Notes under the pieces: generated by a model
What the model was told of the DNA's origin: nothing
Databases searched by the model: none
The model's input: only the letters and a program-made list of their open reading frames with translations
Shown: one piece after another, positions 26,099 through 35,109 of the stretch
Position numbering within the stretch: the first letter of the stretch is position 1
How the letters are laid out: each line of letters starts with the position of its first letter
NCBI RefSeq assembly: GCF_019670005.1
Contig: NZ_AP019783.1
Span: forward strand, 4,056,150-4,120,149
DNA from: Methylomagnum ishizawai
GTDB taxonomy: Bacteria; Pseudomonadota; Gammaproteobacteria; Methylococcales; Methylococcaceae
Direction: 5' to 3'
DNA: 64,000 bases
Program-made: the position numbers and the translations under genes

Positions 26099-28813
26099 TC
26101 AAAACTCCTCCCATTCATCGCCCGTGCCGCCCGCCGCCACCGTTTTCGGGACCGCGGCGGGCGCGGGCGGCGGGCTATGGACCCGCGGCTTGGCATCGGG
26201 GGATTCCGGCGACCGGCTCAGGCTGCCGCGCTTTTCGACCACGGTCAGCAAGGCCACGATCTCGTCCGACAAGCCTTGGAGTTCGCGGAAATCGGCCTCG
26301 GCGGCCAGATGGTCGCCACGCTGTTGCTTGTCGATGATGGTGCGCACCAAGCCATGCATCTTTTCATGCTCGACCTCCAACTCGCGCATCTCGCGCAGAT
26401 GGCCGTATTGCTTCAACCCGGTCGAATACAGCCATTTCCCCAGGTCGCAATCCCGGTGCGAAACCGCCTGGGCCATCGTCAAGGACTCCCGGCCGGCGAG
26501 GAAGTCGCGGATACGGACCTTCCAGGCCAGATGCTTGCTGCGGGCCATCGAGAAATCCAAGGTCGCGGCGGCGACCTTGGCCGGGCGCTTGGCCTGGGCC
26601 GCTTCCTCGGTCTTGAAGAAGCCCACCAACTGCACCATGTTCTTGGCCTGCTCGCACATGGACACGCTGGCCGCCGACGCCTGTTCGGCCAGGGAGGCGT
26701 TCTGCTGGGTGATTTCATCCATCTGCGCCACGGCCCCGTTGATCTGCTGGATGCCCTGGGCCTGTTCGCGGCTGGCGGCGGCGATCTCGGACACCAGGTC
26801 GCCGGTCTTCTTCACGCTGTCCACGATGTCGTTGAGCATCCCGCCGGATTGGGTCACCAAGGCGGAGCCGGTGCCGACCTTGTCCAAGCTGTTCTGGATC
26901 AGCTCGCGGCTTTCCTTGGCGGCCTTGGCGCTGCGCTGGGCGAGATTGCGCACCTCGGTCGCCACCACCGCGAAGCCACGGCCCTGCTCGCCCGCCCGCG
27001 CCGCCTCCACCGAGGCGTTCAAGGCCAGGAGGTTGGTCTGGAAGGCGATTTCGTCGATGGTGCCGATGATATTGGCGATCTTGGCGCTGCTGCCGTTGAT
27101 GTCGCGCATCGCGGCCACGGCCCGTTCCACCACGTCCCCGCCCTTTTGCGCCAAGTCTCGGGCGACGTTCGAAACCTGGTTGGCGGCGATGGCGTTCTCG
27201 GCGTTCTGGTTCACGGTGCTGGTCAACTGCTCCATGCTGGAGGCGGTCTGTTCCAAGCTGGCGGCTTGTTCCTCGGCACGTTGCGAGAGGTTGTTGTTGC
27301 CGGCGGCGATTTCCTGCGAGGAGTTGTAGATGAAATCGGCGGCTTGGCGGATCTGGCCGAACACTTCGCTCAGCTTGGCCTGGGACTGCATCAGGTTCGC
27401 GCGGAATTCGGCATAGACGCCCTCGTAGGCGTCGTAGCTGGTGCGCCGGGTCAGGTCGCCCTCGGCCATGCCGCGGATCACCCGGCCAAAATCCTTGAGG
27501 GACAGTTCCACGTCCTCGGCCACCAGGTTCAGCCCCTCGCCCATGCGCCGGGTGAAGCCGGTCCGGCCCTCGACATCGATGCGGTGATGTAAATCGCCGA
27601 CCCGGAACGCGGTCAGCAGCGTGCTGACCTGCTCCTCCACGGCCACCTGGTCGGTGCGGTCGTCCCACTCCATCACGGTGCCGATGCGCTTGCCGCGCCC
27701 ATCGATCACCGGATTGGCGATGAAGGAGAAGCTCCGCCCGGCGACGCCGATCTCGCTGCGGTGGATATCCCTCAGCCCGGCCAGCAACCGCCGCTGGTGT
27801 TCGGGATGCGGATGGAAGGCGTCGATGTTCGCGCCCAGGATTTGGTCCGCGTCGAAGCTGGGAAGCACCTTGCGCAAATCGGGTTCGGCCCGTTTGAACA
27901 TGGCTTGCACCGCCCGGTTCATATAGATGATGCGGAACTCCTCGTCGGCCACCATCACGCCGGCGCTGGCATGGTCGAGCGCGGTCTTGATGCGCGAGGC
28001 TTCGTCCGCCACCCGCCGGAGTTCGGCCACATCGAAGCCGAGCCGGGTCTGGGTGCAGCGCAGGGCATTGATGGCCATGGCGCATTCATCGTTGCCCTCG
28101 GCTTCCAGCTTGCTGGTGAAATTGCCCTGGGCGATTTCCATGAGATTTTCGGCCACATGCCCCACGGACACCGTGATCCGCTTAAGGATATAAGCCAGCA
28201 AAGCCCCGCCCGGAAGCGCCAACGCCAACGCCGCCCCCACGCCCAGGCCGCGCAGGCCGGGACCGGCGGCATCGCCCGCCCACAACAGCCCCGCCGGTAT
28301 GAACGCCCCCGCCAACAGCAGCAACCCGGCCATCCACCCGAGCGCGCGCATCGACAGCCGGGGCAATGGGTTCAAGCGCTGGATCAAAGGGGGTTCGAGG
28401 GTCTCGCCCGCGTTCATACGCCGGTAGCGCTCGGTGGCCACCTCGACCTCGGCGCGTTCCGGCCGGGTCCGCACCGACAGGTAGCCGACCAGTTCGCTCC
28501 TTTCCCACAACGGCGTGATATTGGCCCGCACCCAGTAGAAATCGCCGTTCTTGCAGCGGTTCTTGAGGAGGCCGACCCAGGCCTTGCCCGCTTTAAGCGC
28601 GTCCCACAATTCCCGGAATACCGCCGATGGCATGTCAGGGTGGCGCACGATGTTGTGGCTCTGGCCCAGGAGTTCCTGTTCGGTGAAGCCGCTGATTTCA
28701 ATGAATTCGGCGTTGGCGTAGGTGATGACGCCCTTGGGATCGGTTTTGCTGACGATGAGGGTGCCCTCGACCAGGGGGCGCTCGACATCGGTGACCGGCA
28801 GGTTGGTTTTCAT
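26099..28813 (-). CDS. PAS-HAMP-PAS chemoreceptor with zinc-binding CZB domain
   Basis: The protein has 904 residues. An Aer-like PAS domain lies at about 15-125 ([32 protein letters not shown]). Two membrane helices lie near 158-180 and 188-211 with almost no external loop. HAMP-like helices lie at about 211-262, a second PAS at about 275-390, and a further HAMP-like segment at 430-480. The signalling coiled coil is at 500-730, with the tip [24 protein letters not shown] domain follows at 755-830, with candidate zinc ligands H761, C789 (CDLGKW), H816 and H820. The protein ends in EWEEF, an aromatic pentapeptide that in other receptors tethers CheR and CheB. It probably senses redox or energy state and zinc inside the cell. 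Confidence 0.9.
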   Translation of the reverse strand: MKTNLPVTDVERPLVEGTLIVSKTDPKGVITYANAEFIEISGFTEQELLGQSHNIVRHPDMPSAVFRELWDALKAGKAWVGLLKNRCKNGDFYWVRANITPLWERSELVGYLSVRTRPERAEVEVATERYRRMNAGETLEPPLIQRLNPLPRLSMRALGWMAGLLLLAGAFIPAGLLWAGDAAGPGLRGLGVGAALALALPGGALLAYILKRITVSVGHVAENLMEIAQGNFTSKLEAEGNDECAMAINALRCTQTRLGFDVAELRRVADEASRIKTALDHASAGVMVADEEFRIIYMNRAVQAMFKRAEPDLRKVLPSFDADQILGANIDAFHPHPEHQRRLLAGLRDIHRSEIGVAGRSFSFIANPVIDGRGKRIGTVMEWDDRTDQVAVEEQVSTLLTAFRVGDLHHRIDVEGRTGFTRRMGEGLNLVAEDVELSLKDFGRVIRGMAEGDLTRRTSYDAYEGVYAEFRANLMQSQAKLSEVFGQIRQAADFIYNSSQEIAAGNNNLSQRAEEQAASLEQTASSMEQLTSTVNQNAENAIAANQVSNVARDLAQKGGDVVERAVAAMRDINGSSAKIANIIGTIDEIAFQTNLLALNASVEAARAGEQGRGFAVVATEVRNLAQRSAKAAKESRELIQNSLDKVGTGSALVTQSGGMLNDIVDSVKKTGDLVSEIAAASREQAQGIQQINGAVAQMDEITQQNASLAEQASAASVSMCEQAKNMVQLVGFFKTEEAAQAKRPAKVAAATLDFSMARSKHLAWKVRIRDFLAGRESLTMAQAVSHRDCDLGKWLYSTGLKQYGHLREMRELEVEHEKMHGLVRTIIDKQQRGDHLAAEADFRELQGLSDEIVALLTVVEKRGSLSRSPESPDAKPRVHSPPPAPAAVPKTVAAGGTGDEWEEF

Positions 28814-28834
28814 GGGTTTACCCCTCCTCGGAGG

Positions 28835-29365
28835 CTAGTGATGGGCCGAGAGTTCGGCCTGGGCCTGGGCCTGGGTCAGGACGGGCCGCTCTTCCAGGCG
28901 CAACAGCTTGTCCACATCGAGCAAGGCCACCATGCGGCCATCGAGGGAAGCGATGCCCTTGACGAATTCGGCCCCGACGCCACCGCCGAAATCCGGCGCG
29001 GGCTGTACCGCGTCCCGCGGCAGATCGACCACATCGGCCACGGCGTCCACCACCACGCCCATGATCTTGTCGCCCCGCTCCTGCTGGGTTTGCAGGATCA
29101 CCACCACCGTGGTGGGCGTGTAGACCGGCTGCCCGACCTCGAAGCGTTGCCTGAGGTCCAGGATCGGCACGATGGCCCCCCGCAGGTTGATGACGCCTTT
29201 TTCATAGCCCGGCGCGTTGGGAATCCGCGAGACCGGCTCCCAGCCCCGGATTTCCCGGACCCTCAGGATATCCACCGCGTATTCCTCCGCGCCCAGCACG
29301 AAGGTGAGATGTTGCGGGCCGCCGACCGGCCGGCCCTGCGCCTGTGCGTGTGCCTGTTCGTCCAT
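28835..29365 (-). CDS. cheW: chemotaxis coupling protein CheW (second copy)
   Basis: The protein has 176 residues. The motifs FVLGAEEYAVDILRVREIRGW, GVINLRGAIVPILDLRQRF and GVVVDAVADVVDLP mark a CheW. It shares most of its core with the other copy but differs at the C-terminus, which here ends in a Gln/Ala-rich tail. It starts 3 bases after cheA and ends 21 bases before the large receptor gene. Confidence 0.93.
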   Translation of the reverse strand: MDEQAHAQAQGRPVGGPQHLTFVLGAEEYAVDILRVREIRGWEPVSRIPNAPGYEKGVINLRGAIVPILDLRQRFEVGQPVYTPTTVVVILQTQQERGDKIMGVVVDAVADVVDLPRDAVQPAPDFGGGVGAEFVKGIASLDGRMVALLDVDKLLRLEERPVLTQAQAQAELSAHH

Positions 29366-29368
29366 CGT

Positions 29369-31369
29369 TCAATGCCTCGTTTGCACGGGACGCTCCTGCC
29401 GGGCCAGCCGCACCAGCCCCGGAATGTCCAGGATCAAAGCCACCGAACCATCGCCCAGGATGGTCGCGCCGGAAATACCCTCGACCCGCCGGTAGTTCTC
29501 CTCCAGCGATTTGATGACGACCTGTTGCTGGCTCAGCACGTTGTCCACGAACAGGCCGCATTTCAAGCCCTGACCCTCCACCACCATCAACAGCCCGTCG
29601 GTCAGCTTGACGGCGTGGCCGCCCTCGACCCCGAACACTTCGTGCAGGCGGATGATGGGCAGGTATTCGCCGCGCAGGCGGAAGGTCTCGCCCTTGCCGG
29701 TGAAGGTGTTGAGCTTGTCCTCGGTGAGGCTGATCGATTCGATGATGGACACCAGGGGCGCGATATAGATTTCCTTGCCCACGGCCACGGTCTGCCCGTC
29801 CAGGATGGCCAGGGTCAAGGGCAGGTGGATGGAGAAGGTGGACCCCCGGCCAGGCTGGGTCTTGAGTTCGATGCGCCCGCCCAGGGCTTCGATATTGCGC
29901 CGCACCACGTCCATGCCCACCCCGCGCCCGGACACCTCGGTCACTTGCTCCGCCGTGGAAAAGCCCGGATGGAAGATCAAATCGTAGAGCTGGGCGGGCG
30001 GCGGATGGGCGTGGGGTTCCAACAGGCCGCGCTCCACCGCCTTGGCGAAAATCCGGGGCGCGTCCAGGCCGCGCCCGTCGTCGGACACTTCGATGACGAT
30101 ATTGCCGCCGCGGTGGTAGGCGTTGAGCAGGATCAGGCCGGTATCGGATTTGCCCGCCACCACGCGCTCGTGGGGGGATTCGATGCCGTGGTCCAGGCAG
30201 TTGCGCACCAGGTGCATGAGCGGGTCGGCGATCTGCTCGATCACGGTCTTGTCCAGTTCGGTCTGTTCGCCCATCAGCCGGAGTTCGACGCGCTTCCCGA
30301 GCTTGCCGCTGATATCGTGGACCAGCCGCGGCATCCGGCTGAACACGAAGCTGATCGGCAACATGCGGATATTCATCACGCTCTCTTGCAGGGCGCGGGT
30401 ATGGCGTTCGAGTTGGGCCAGGCCGCTTTGCAACTGCTCCAGCCGGTCCATGGTGAAGGTTTCGCCCAGGAGGCCCAGCATGGATTGGGTGATGACCAAT
30501 TCGCCGCAGAGGTTGATCAATTGGTCGATCTTGGCGGTATCCACCCGGATCGAACCGCCGCCGACGTTTTTGGTGCCGGTCTCGGCGGTCGCGGGCGGCG
30601 GGACCGATGCGGGTTGGACCGCCGCGGCCGGCGCGGCTTCCGGCGGCACCGGCACCGCCGCCAGCGCCGCCAATTCCGCCAAGGGCCGCACCGCCAAATC
30701 GCAGTGGTCCTCGACCCAGGCGAAGGCTTCGTCGATATCGGCGCGGGCCACCTTGCCATATAGCTTGAGTTCCCAGGCGAGATAGCAGTCCTCGATATCC
30801 AGTTCGTCGGCGCTGGGCAGGAACCCCAGTTCGGCGTCGACTTCCAGACGCCCCAACCCGGCCAGTTCGCGGAAAATCCGGACCGGATCGTTGCCGCTGC
30901 GGAACAGGTCGCGGTGCGGGCTGAAAACGATCTGCCAACCCTCGTCCCGGTCGATGGCCGGGGCCGTCGCGCCCACCGCACCGTCCGCCAGCAACCGCTC
31001 CAAGGCCGCTTGGTGGATCGCCACCGCCGCCCGGTCCACGGGCCGGCCGGACTGGCTGGCCCCCAGCATATCGCGCAGGCAGTCCACCGCCCCCAAGAGC
31101 GCCTCGACCGCCTGGGCGGTCACGGGCCGCCGCCCTTCGCGCATCTCGTCCAGCAAGGTTTCCAAGTGATGGGCGAAATCCGCCACTGCGGTGAAGCCAA
31201 AAGTGGCGCTGCCGCCCTTCATGGAATGGGCCGCCCGGAAGATGGCGTTGATCGCCTCGGGATCGGCGCCGCCGGTTCCGAGGCCCAGCAGGCCACTCTC
31301 CATGATCGCCAGTCCTTCGAGGCTTTCCTCGAAAAAGACCTGATGAAACTGAGCCAAGTCGATGGCCAT
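29369..31369 (-). CDS. cheA: chemotaxis histidine kinase CheA
   Basis: The protein has 666 residues. The HPt domain carries the phosphorylated H48 in AAHSMKGGSATFGF. The middle region (about 150-240) contains a P2-like domain. The dimerisation helices begin near IRVDTAKIDQLINLCGEL. The ATPase domain has the N box HLVRNCLDHGIE, and DDGRGLD and GRGVGMDVVRR, all intact. The C-terminal CheW-like domain ends the protein. It phosphorylates the adjacent CheY and CheB. It follows cheY by 32 bases and precedes cheW by 3. Confidence 0.95.
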   Translation of the reverse strand: MAIDLAQFHQVFFEESLEGLAIMESGLLGLGTGGADPEAINAIFRAAHSMKGGSATFGFTAVADFAHHLETLLDEMREGRRPVTAQAVEALLGAVDCLRDMLGASQSGRPVDRAAVAIHQAALERLLADGAVGATAPAIDRDEGWQIVFSPHRDLFRSGNDPVRIFRELAGLGRLEVDAELGFLPSADELDIEDCYLAWELKLYGKVARADIDEAFAWVEDHCDLAVRPLAELAALAAVPVPPEAAPAAAVQPASVPPPATAETGTKNVGGGSIRVDTAKIDQLINLCGELVITQSMLGLLGETFTMDRLEQLQSGLAQLERHTRALQESVMNIRMLPISFVFSRMPRLVHDISGKLGKRVELRLMGEQTELDKTVIEQIADPLMHLVRNCLDHGIESPHERVVAGKSDTGLILLNAYHRGGNIVIEVSDDGRGLDAPRIFAKAVERGLLEPHAHPPPAQLYDLIFHPGFSTAEQVTEVSGRGVGMDVVRRNIEALGGRIELKTQPGRGSTFSIHLPLTLAILDGQTVAVGKEIYIAPLVSIIESISLTEDKLNTFTGKGETFRLRGEYLPIIRLHEVFGVEGGHAVKLTDGLLMVVEGQGLKCGLFVDNVLSQQQVVIKSLEENYRRVEGISGATILGDGSVALILDIPGLVRLARQERPVQTRH

Positions 31370-31401
31370 GGGGGATACTCCGGAAGGGCGTCGGCGTGGG
31401 C

Positions 31402-31764
31402 CTAGCCCAACACCTTGCCGACGGTTTTGAGGAGCTGGTCGGGATTGAAGGGCTTGACGATCCAGCCGGTCGCCCCGGCCGCCTTGCCCGCCTGTTTCTT
31501 GGCGTCGCCGGATTCGGTGGTCAGCATCAGGATCGGGGTGAACTTATAATCCGGCATCGCCCGCAATTCCCGGATCAGCGCGATGCCGTCCTTGTTGGGC
31601 ATGTTGAGGTCGGTGATCACCAAATCCACCTTGCGGGACTTGGCCTTGCCCAGCGCCTCGACGCCGTCGCTGGCCTCGACCACCTCGTAGCCCGCGCCCT
31701 TGAGCGTGAAAACCACCATCTGCCGCATCGAGGCCGAATCATCCACAGTCAGTATGCTCCGCAT
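31402..31764 (-). CDS. cheY: chemotaxis response regulator CheY
   Basis: The protein has 120 residues, a single receiver domain. The acidic pair DD8-9, phospho-acceptor D52 (ITDLNMPNKDG), T82/T83 (MLTTESG) and K104 (IVKPFNPDQ) are all present. The start at 31764 gives MRSILTVDDSASMRQM, the normal N-terminus. First gene of the che cluster. The promoter must lie in the 566 bases upstream but was not identified. Confidence 0.94.
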   Translation of the reverse strand: MRSILTVDDSASMRQMVVFTLKGAGYEVVEASDGVEALGKAKSRKVDLVITDLNMPNKDGIALIRELRAMPDYKFTPILMLTTESGDAKKQAGKAAGATGWIVKPFNPDQLLKTVGKVLG

Positions 31765-32330
31765 AATCTTTACACTCTTGATTGGGGTCTGTGGCGCGGC
31801 ATAGGACGGGCCCGGCACCGCGCCGGGAATTCATAGGACAAGCGCGGGATCGCAGACCCGCGCGACCTCCCCTATCCGGCCTCCGGCAACCGGATACCCG
31901 CAGCCCCGCGCCCACGGTGGACTGTCGGCCCGAAGCCCAAGCCGTATCGCAACTGCTACGTTATGGAAGGTCACGGGTTAGAGTGTAGTCGATGCCGATC
32001 CTTTTTGAAGAAGCGCGGCCCCGGCCACGCCAAGCCCAGGAATGACACCGGGACCGGGGAAAACGGCTTGCCAGCCAATCGGGCGTTTCGCTAGCATCTA
32101 GGACTATGGCGGGCTGGTTCCCAGGTCCAAGCACAGGATCGCGGCCTTGGGAACCGAACCGGACGGGGTCGCATCCGGCCCGCTTGGGGGAATCCGGGAA
32201 CAATCTATAACAATCCTCATCGGCGCGGTCCCCGGCAGGCCGGGGCGGTCGTCCCCGCCCGCGCCGCCCGCCGCCCCAGCCCCACGGGGCGGGCCGCCGC
32301 CACCGCATACAACAAACATAATTCCATCCA
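31765..32330. other. 566-base intergenic region, no gene recognised
   Basis: This is the divergent gap between cheY and the WD40 gene. Several short open frames exist on both strands but none has a ribosome binding site or a recognisable protein. It is expected to hold the che promoter and the WD40 promoter; neither could be assigned. No clear terminator or repeat was found. Confidence 0.6.
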
Positions 32331-33512
32331 ATGAACGCGCTGCTGTCCTACATCGAAAAGCTGCTGGTCGGAATCTTCGTCCTGGGCTTCGTGGCTTTGA
32401 TCGCCATCGGGGTGTTGCGCTACCGCGAGGGCGAATCCGGGGAAGGCGGCGCCACTTGGCACCAGGCCAAGAAGCACAACACCATCGAGGGCTACCTCGA
32501 ATTCCTGCGCGATTGCCAATCCTGCGCCCACGAAACCGACGCCATCGCCGCGCTGGACGAATTGCAGCGCGGCCTGGGATTGGTGGCGCGGTTGGCGCAA
32601 GGTCATTTGGAGGAACGGGCCAGCGTCGCCCTGCCGGTGTTCTCCTCCGACGGCAAGACCCTGCTGGCCCTGGGCGGCAAGGAACCGCACCTGTGGGATG
32701 CCAATACCGGGACGCGCCTGCCCCTGGAAGAAGGAAGCTTCGCGGTCAAGGGCGGGGACGCCATCACGGCCCTGGCCTACGCGCCCGATGGAAGCTGGGT
32801 CGCGGCGGGGCTGTCCGGTGCCGAGAACGGCAATATGCTGGTCTGGGACCGCCAGAGCGGCGGCTTGGTGGGGGAACATCTGATCGACGGCTTCGACGCC
32901 CAAACCCTGGCCTTCGAACCCCGCGCCCAAACCCTGGGCTGGTTGGCCCATGGCCCGCTCGGCATCTGGGAACCCCTCACCGGCAAGTTCCTCCGCGCCA
33001 CCCACGAGGGGGCCAGCGCCCTGGCCTTCACCCGCATGGACAAGACCCACACCCTGATGGTGACGGCGGCGGGCCGGGAAGTCTGGTTCTGGGAACCCGC
33101 CACCCTGGAGTTGGTCCGCCAAACCGTGATGAAGAGCGACCGGACCCTGCTGGGCCTGAGCCAGGATGGCCGGGTGATCGGCTATGCCGAGGGGCCGGTC
33201 CTGGAACTGTGGGACGTGCGGACCGGGGCGTTGGTCGCCACCCTGCAAGACCACGACGGCGACGCGCTGGCGTTCTGCCGGGACACCAAGAAGGGCTGGG
33301 TCCTGGTCGGCACCCGCACGGGCAGCCTATACCTGTGGGATACCAAGCTCCCCGCGTCCCTGGGACGGATCGCGGCCCACGAAGGCCCGGTCGAGCAACT
33401 GGCCTGCTCGGGCAAGGGACGGGCGGTTTCGATCAGTTGGGACAGCGCCAAGATTTGGGATTTGGACAAGCTGAGCAAAATCCCGGTCGAAAAACCCAAA
33501 CTTGAGGAATAA
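32331..33512 (+). CDS. membrane-anchored WD40-repeat protein
   Basis: The protein has 393 residues. A single hydrophobic helix at about residues 7-28 (LLVGIFVLGFVALIAIGVL) anchors it. A short linker with two Cys (DCQSCAHE) follows. The rest is a degenerate WD40-like propeller, with repeat ends such as PHLWDANTG, MLVWDRQSG, LGIWEPLTG, VWFWEPATL, LELWDVRTG, LYLWDTKLP and AKIWDLDKL, about seven blades. Such propellers act as protein-interaction platforms; the partner is unknown. It is divergent from the che cluster. A strong terminator lies 200 bases downstream. Confidence 0.8.
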   Translation: MNALLSYIEKLLVGIFVLGFVALIAIGVLRYREGESGEGGATWHQAKKHNTIEGYLEFLRDCQSCAHETDAIAALDELQRGLGLVARLAQGHLEERASVALPVFSSDGKTLLALGGKEPHLWDANTGTRLPLEEGSFAVKGGDAITALAYAPDGSWVAAGLSGAENGNMLVWDRQSGGLVGEHLIDGFDAQTLAFEPRAQTLGWLAHGPLGIWEPLTGKFLRATHEGASALAFTRMDKTHTLMVTAAGREVWFWEPATLELVRQTVMKSDRTLLGLSQDGRVIGYAEGPVLELWDVRTGALVATLQDHDGDALAFCRDTKKGWVLVGTRTGSLYLWDTKLPASLGRIAAHEGPVEQLACSGKGRAVSISWDSAKIWDLDKLSKIPVEKPKLEE

Positions 33513-33716
33513 ACCGGGGCATCGTGGACGCTTGGCGCATCGTAGTTTTACGTATTTTCCGGGAATTGGACGAAATGGTTTAATTCCCCCCGCGCAAACT
33601 TGACTGTGATCCGAATTGATGATTGTCGCACCGGGTCGACCGGATGTCGCGATCAATGGCTTAACCCACCTATCGGCGCTAGCGCCCGGAGTTCAGGCTC
33701 CGCCCGCAGGTTCCCC

Positions 33717-33763
33717 AGAAGGTAGGGGCTTCCCCCCCAATCTATGCCCCTACCTTCTTTTTT
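33717..33763 (+). terminator. rho-independent terminator behind the WD40 gene
   Basis: A perfect 12-bp stem, GAAGGTAGGGGC (33718-33729) with GCCCCTACCTTC (33746-33757), extended by one A-T pair and followed by six T residues. It lies in the 310-base convergent gap 33513-33822, which otherwise holds only a 12-base palindrome GGCGCTAGCGCC near 33675. Confidence 0.88.
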
Positions 33764-33822
33764 CCCTCCCAACCAGATTCCCGCCAACGACCCATGGCAT
33801 CGAAACGATGGCCGGGGCCGGG

Positions 33823-34251
33823 TCATAACCCCATATCGGCATCCCTGATCCAGCGCATGAACGCTATCGCCCGCTCGGGGGCCATGGCGAAGCCTTCCGG
33901 CGAGAAATCGAGGTCCAGGAACCGGGTATAACCGTCCAGGGCCGCGCAACCGTTCCAGGAAGCATTGAAAAAACCCATCGACCATTCCCCGTAGCCCCTG
34001 GATTCCACCGGCCCGGAACGCAGTTCGACGATCTGCCCATGGCGGGGGTCGGCGGCTATATCGCGCCAGACCGGCTCCAGTTCCCCGGCCTCGCCTTCCA
34101 ACACCTGGAGGAAGGTGGGTTCCTTGTAGACCAGCATCCCGGTGATGCCATGCCGCCGGTTGCGGTCGCGGGATTTCTGCAACAGCAGCACCAAATCCCG
34201 GTCCGAGAACGGCCTTGTGGCCCGGCTCGCGTAAATCACCTGCACCAGCAT
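33823..34251 (-). CDS. short BLUF-domain blue-light sensor
   Basis: The protein has 142 residues, just a BLUF domain with a 40-residue helical cap. It should bind FAD. The key photocycle residues are in place: Y7 (VIYASR), N31 (NRRHGITGMLVYKE), Q49 (FLQVLEG), W90 and M92 (EWSMGFF). The family signals through partner proteins, often c-di-GMP enzymes or transcription regulators; no such output domain is attached. It is the last gene of a rluD-pgeF-ZIP-BLUF run, 21 bases after the transporter. Confidence 0.88.
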   Translation of the reverse strand: MLVQVIYASRATRPFSDRDLVLLLQKSRDRNRRHGITGMLVYKEPTFLQVLEGEAGELEPVWRDIAADPRHGQIVELRSGPVESRGYGEWSMGFFNASWNGCAALDGYTRFLDLDFSPEGFAMAPERAIAFMRWIRDADMGL

Positions 34252-34272
34252 CTCCCCGCCTCCCCGGCAAAA

Positions 34273-35103
34273 TCAGGGCACCGCGCCCGAATACGCACCG
34301 CTCCCCGCCGCCACCGGCGGTCCAGGGTCCACGCCGGTCCGGGCGTGGGTCCAATGGATCACGACGATCCCCAGGGCGATCAAACCGACCTGCTGGAACG
34401 CCTCCCGCGCCGTGGTGCGCTGGTGCAGGCTGGGAATCAAATCCGCCACGGCGATATAGACGAAACTCGAAGCCGCCAGGGCCAGGATATAGGGCAAGGC
34501 CCCGTGCAAATGCTCCAGCCCGAAATAGGCCAGCACCCCGCCCACCAAGGTCGCGAGGCTGGACAGCAGGTTATAGAGCAAAGCCTTGGCGCGGCCATAG
34601 CCGCTTTGCAGCAGGATGGCGAAATCGCCGAGCTCCTGGGGAATCTCGTGCGCCGCCACCGCCAGGCTGGTCACCACCCCCAACTGGATATCGGTGAGGA
34701 ACGCCGCCGCGATCAACACCCCGTCCACGAAGTTATGGATGCCGTCGCCCACCACGATCAAGGTGCCGGCCGGCTGGTGGAAATGTTCCTCGGCGTGGGT
34801 TTCGCAATGATCGGAATGGCAATGCCGCCACAGCAGCAGCTTTTCCAGCAGGAAAAAACCCAGGATACCGGCCAGCACGGTCGCCATCACGGCGTCGCCA
34901 CCGCCCTCGCCCACTTCGCGCAAGGCGTCGGGCAACAGGTCGAGGAAGGCCACGCTCAACAAGGCCCCCAGCGCGAAACTCACGCCATGGGGCAGGATGC
35001 GCGGGTGGTGGTGTTCGGGAATCAACAGGAACAAGGCGGCGGCGGCGACGCTCAGCACACCGCCGACCAAGGTGAAAAGGACGATCCAGAGAAACAAGGT
35101 CAT
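34273..35103 (-). CDS. ZIP-family metal transporter
   Basis: The protein has 276 residues with about eight hydrophobic helices. ZIP transporters carry Zn or other divalent metals into the cytoplasm. The two signature helices contain GDGIHNFVDGVLIA and AAHEIPQELGDFAILL, whose His, Asp and Glu form the metal site. The cytoplasmic loop between helices three and four is His-rich (RHCHSDHCETHAEEHFH), a likely metal-buffering loop. Substrate cannot be read from sequence; Zn is the usual choice. It lies 6 bases after pgeF. Confidence 0.88.
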   Translation of the reverse strand: MTLFLWIVLFTLVGGVLSVAAAALFLLIPEHHHPRILPHGVSFALGALLSVAFLDLLPDALREVGEGGGDAVMATVLAGILGFFLLEKLLLWRHCHSDHCETHAEEHFHQPAGTLIVVGDGIHNFVDGVLIAAAFLTDIQLGVVTSLAVAAHEIPQELGDFAILLQSGYGRAKALLYNLLSSLATLVGGVLAYFGLEHLHGALPYILALAASSFVYIAVADLIPSLHQRTTAREAFQQVGLIALGIVVIHWTHARTGVDPGPPVAAGSGAYSGAVP

Positions 35104-35109
35104 GGGGGA

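Noticed and set aside
27761-30763. A 1000-codon open frame on the plus strand
   Set aside because: It is antisense to the receptor, cheW and cheA genes, whose products are recognisable throughout. Its composition (Ala, Gly, His, Gln rich) is the usual shadow of high-GC genes.
31990-32015. GCCGAT string resembling a sigma-28 (flagellar) -10
   Set aside because: The -35 match is poor and the spacing is wrong, and the orientation points away from the che genes.
33675-33686. 12-base palindrome GGCGCTAGCGCC
   Set aside because: Single copy, no flanking repeats and no obvious regulator; too short to call an operator.
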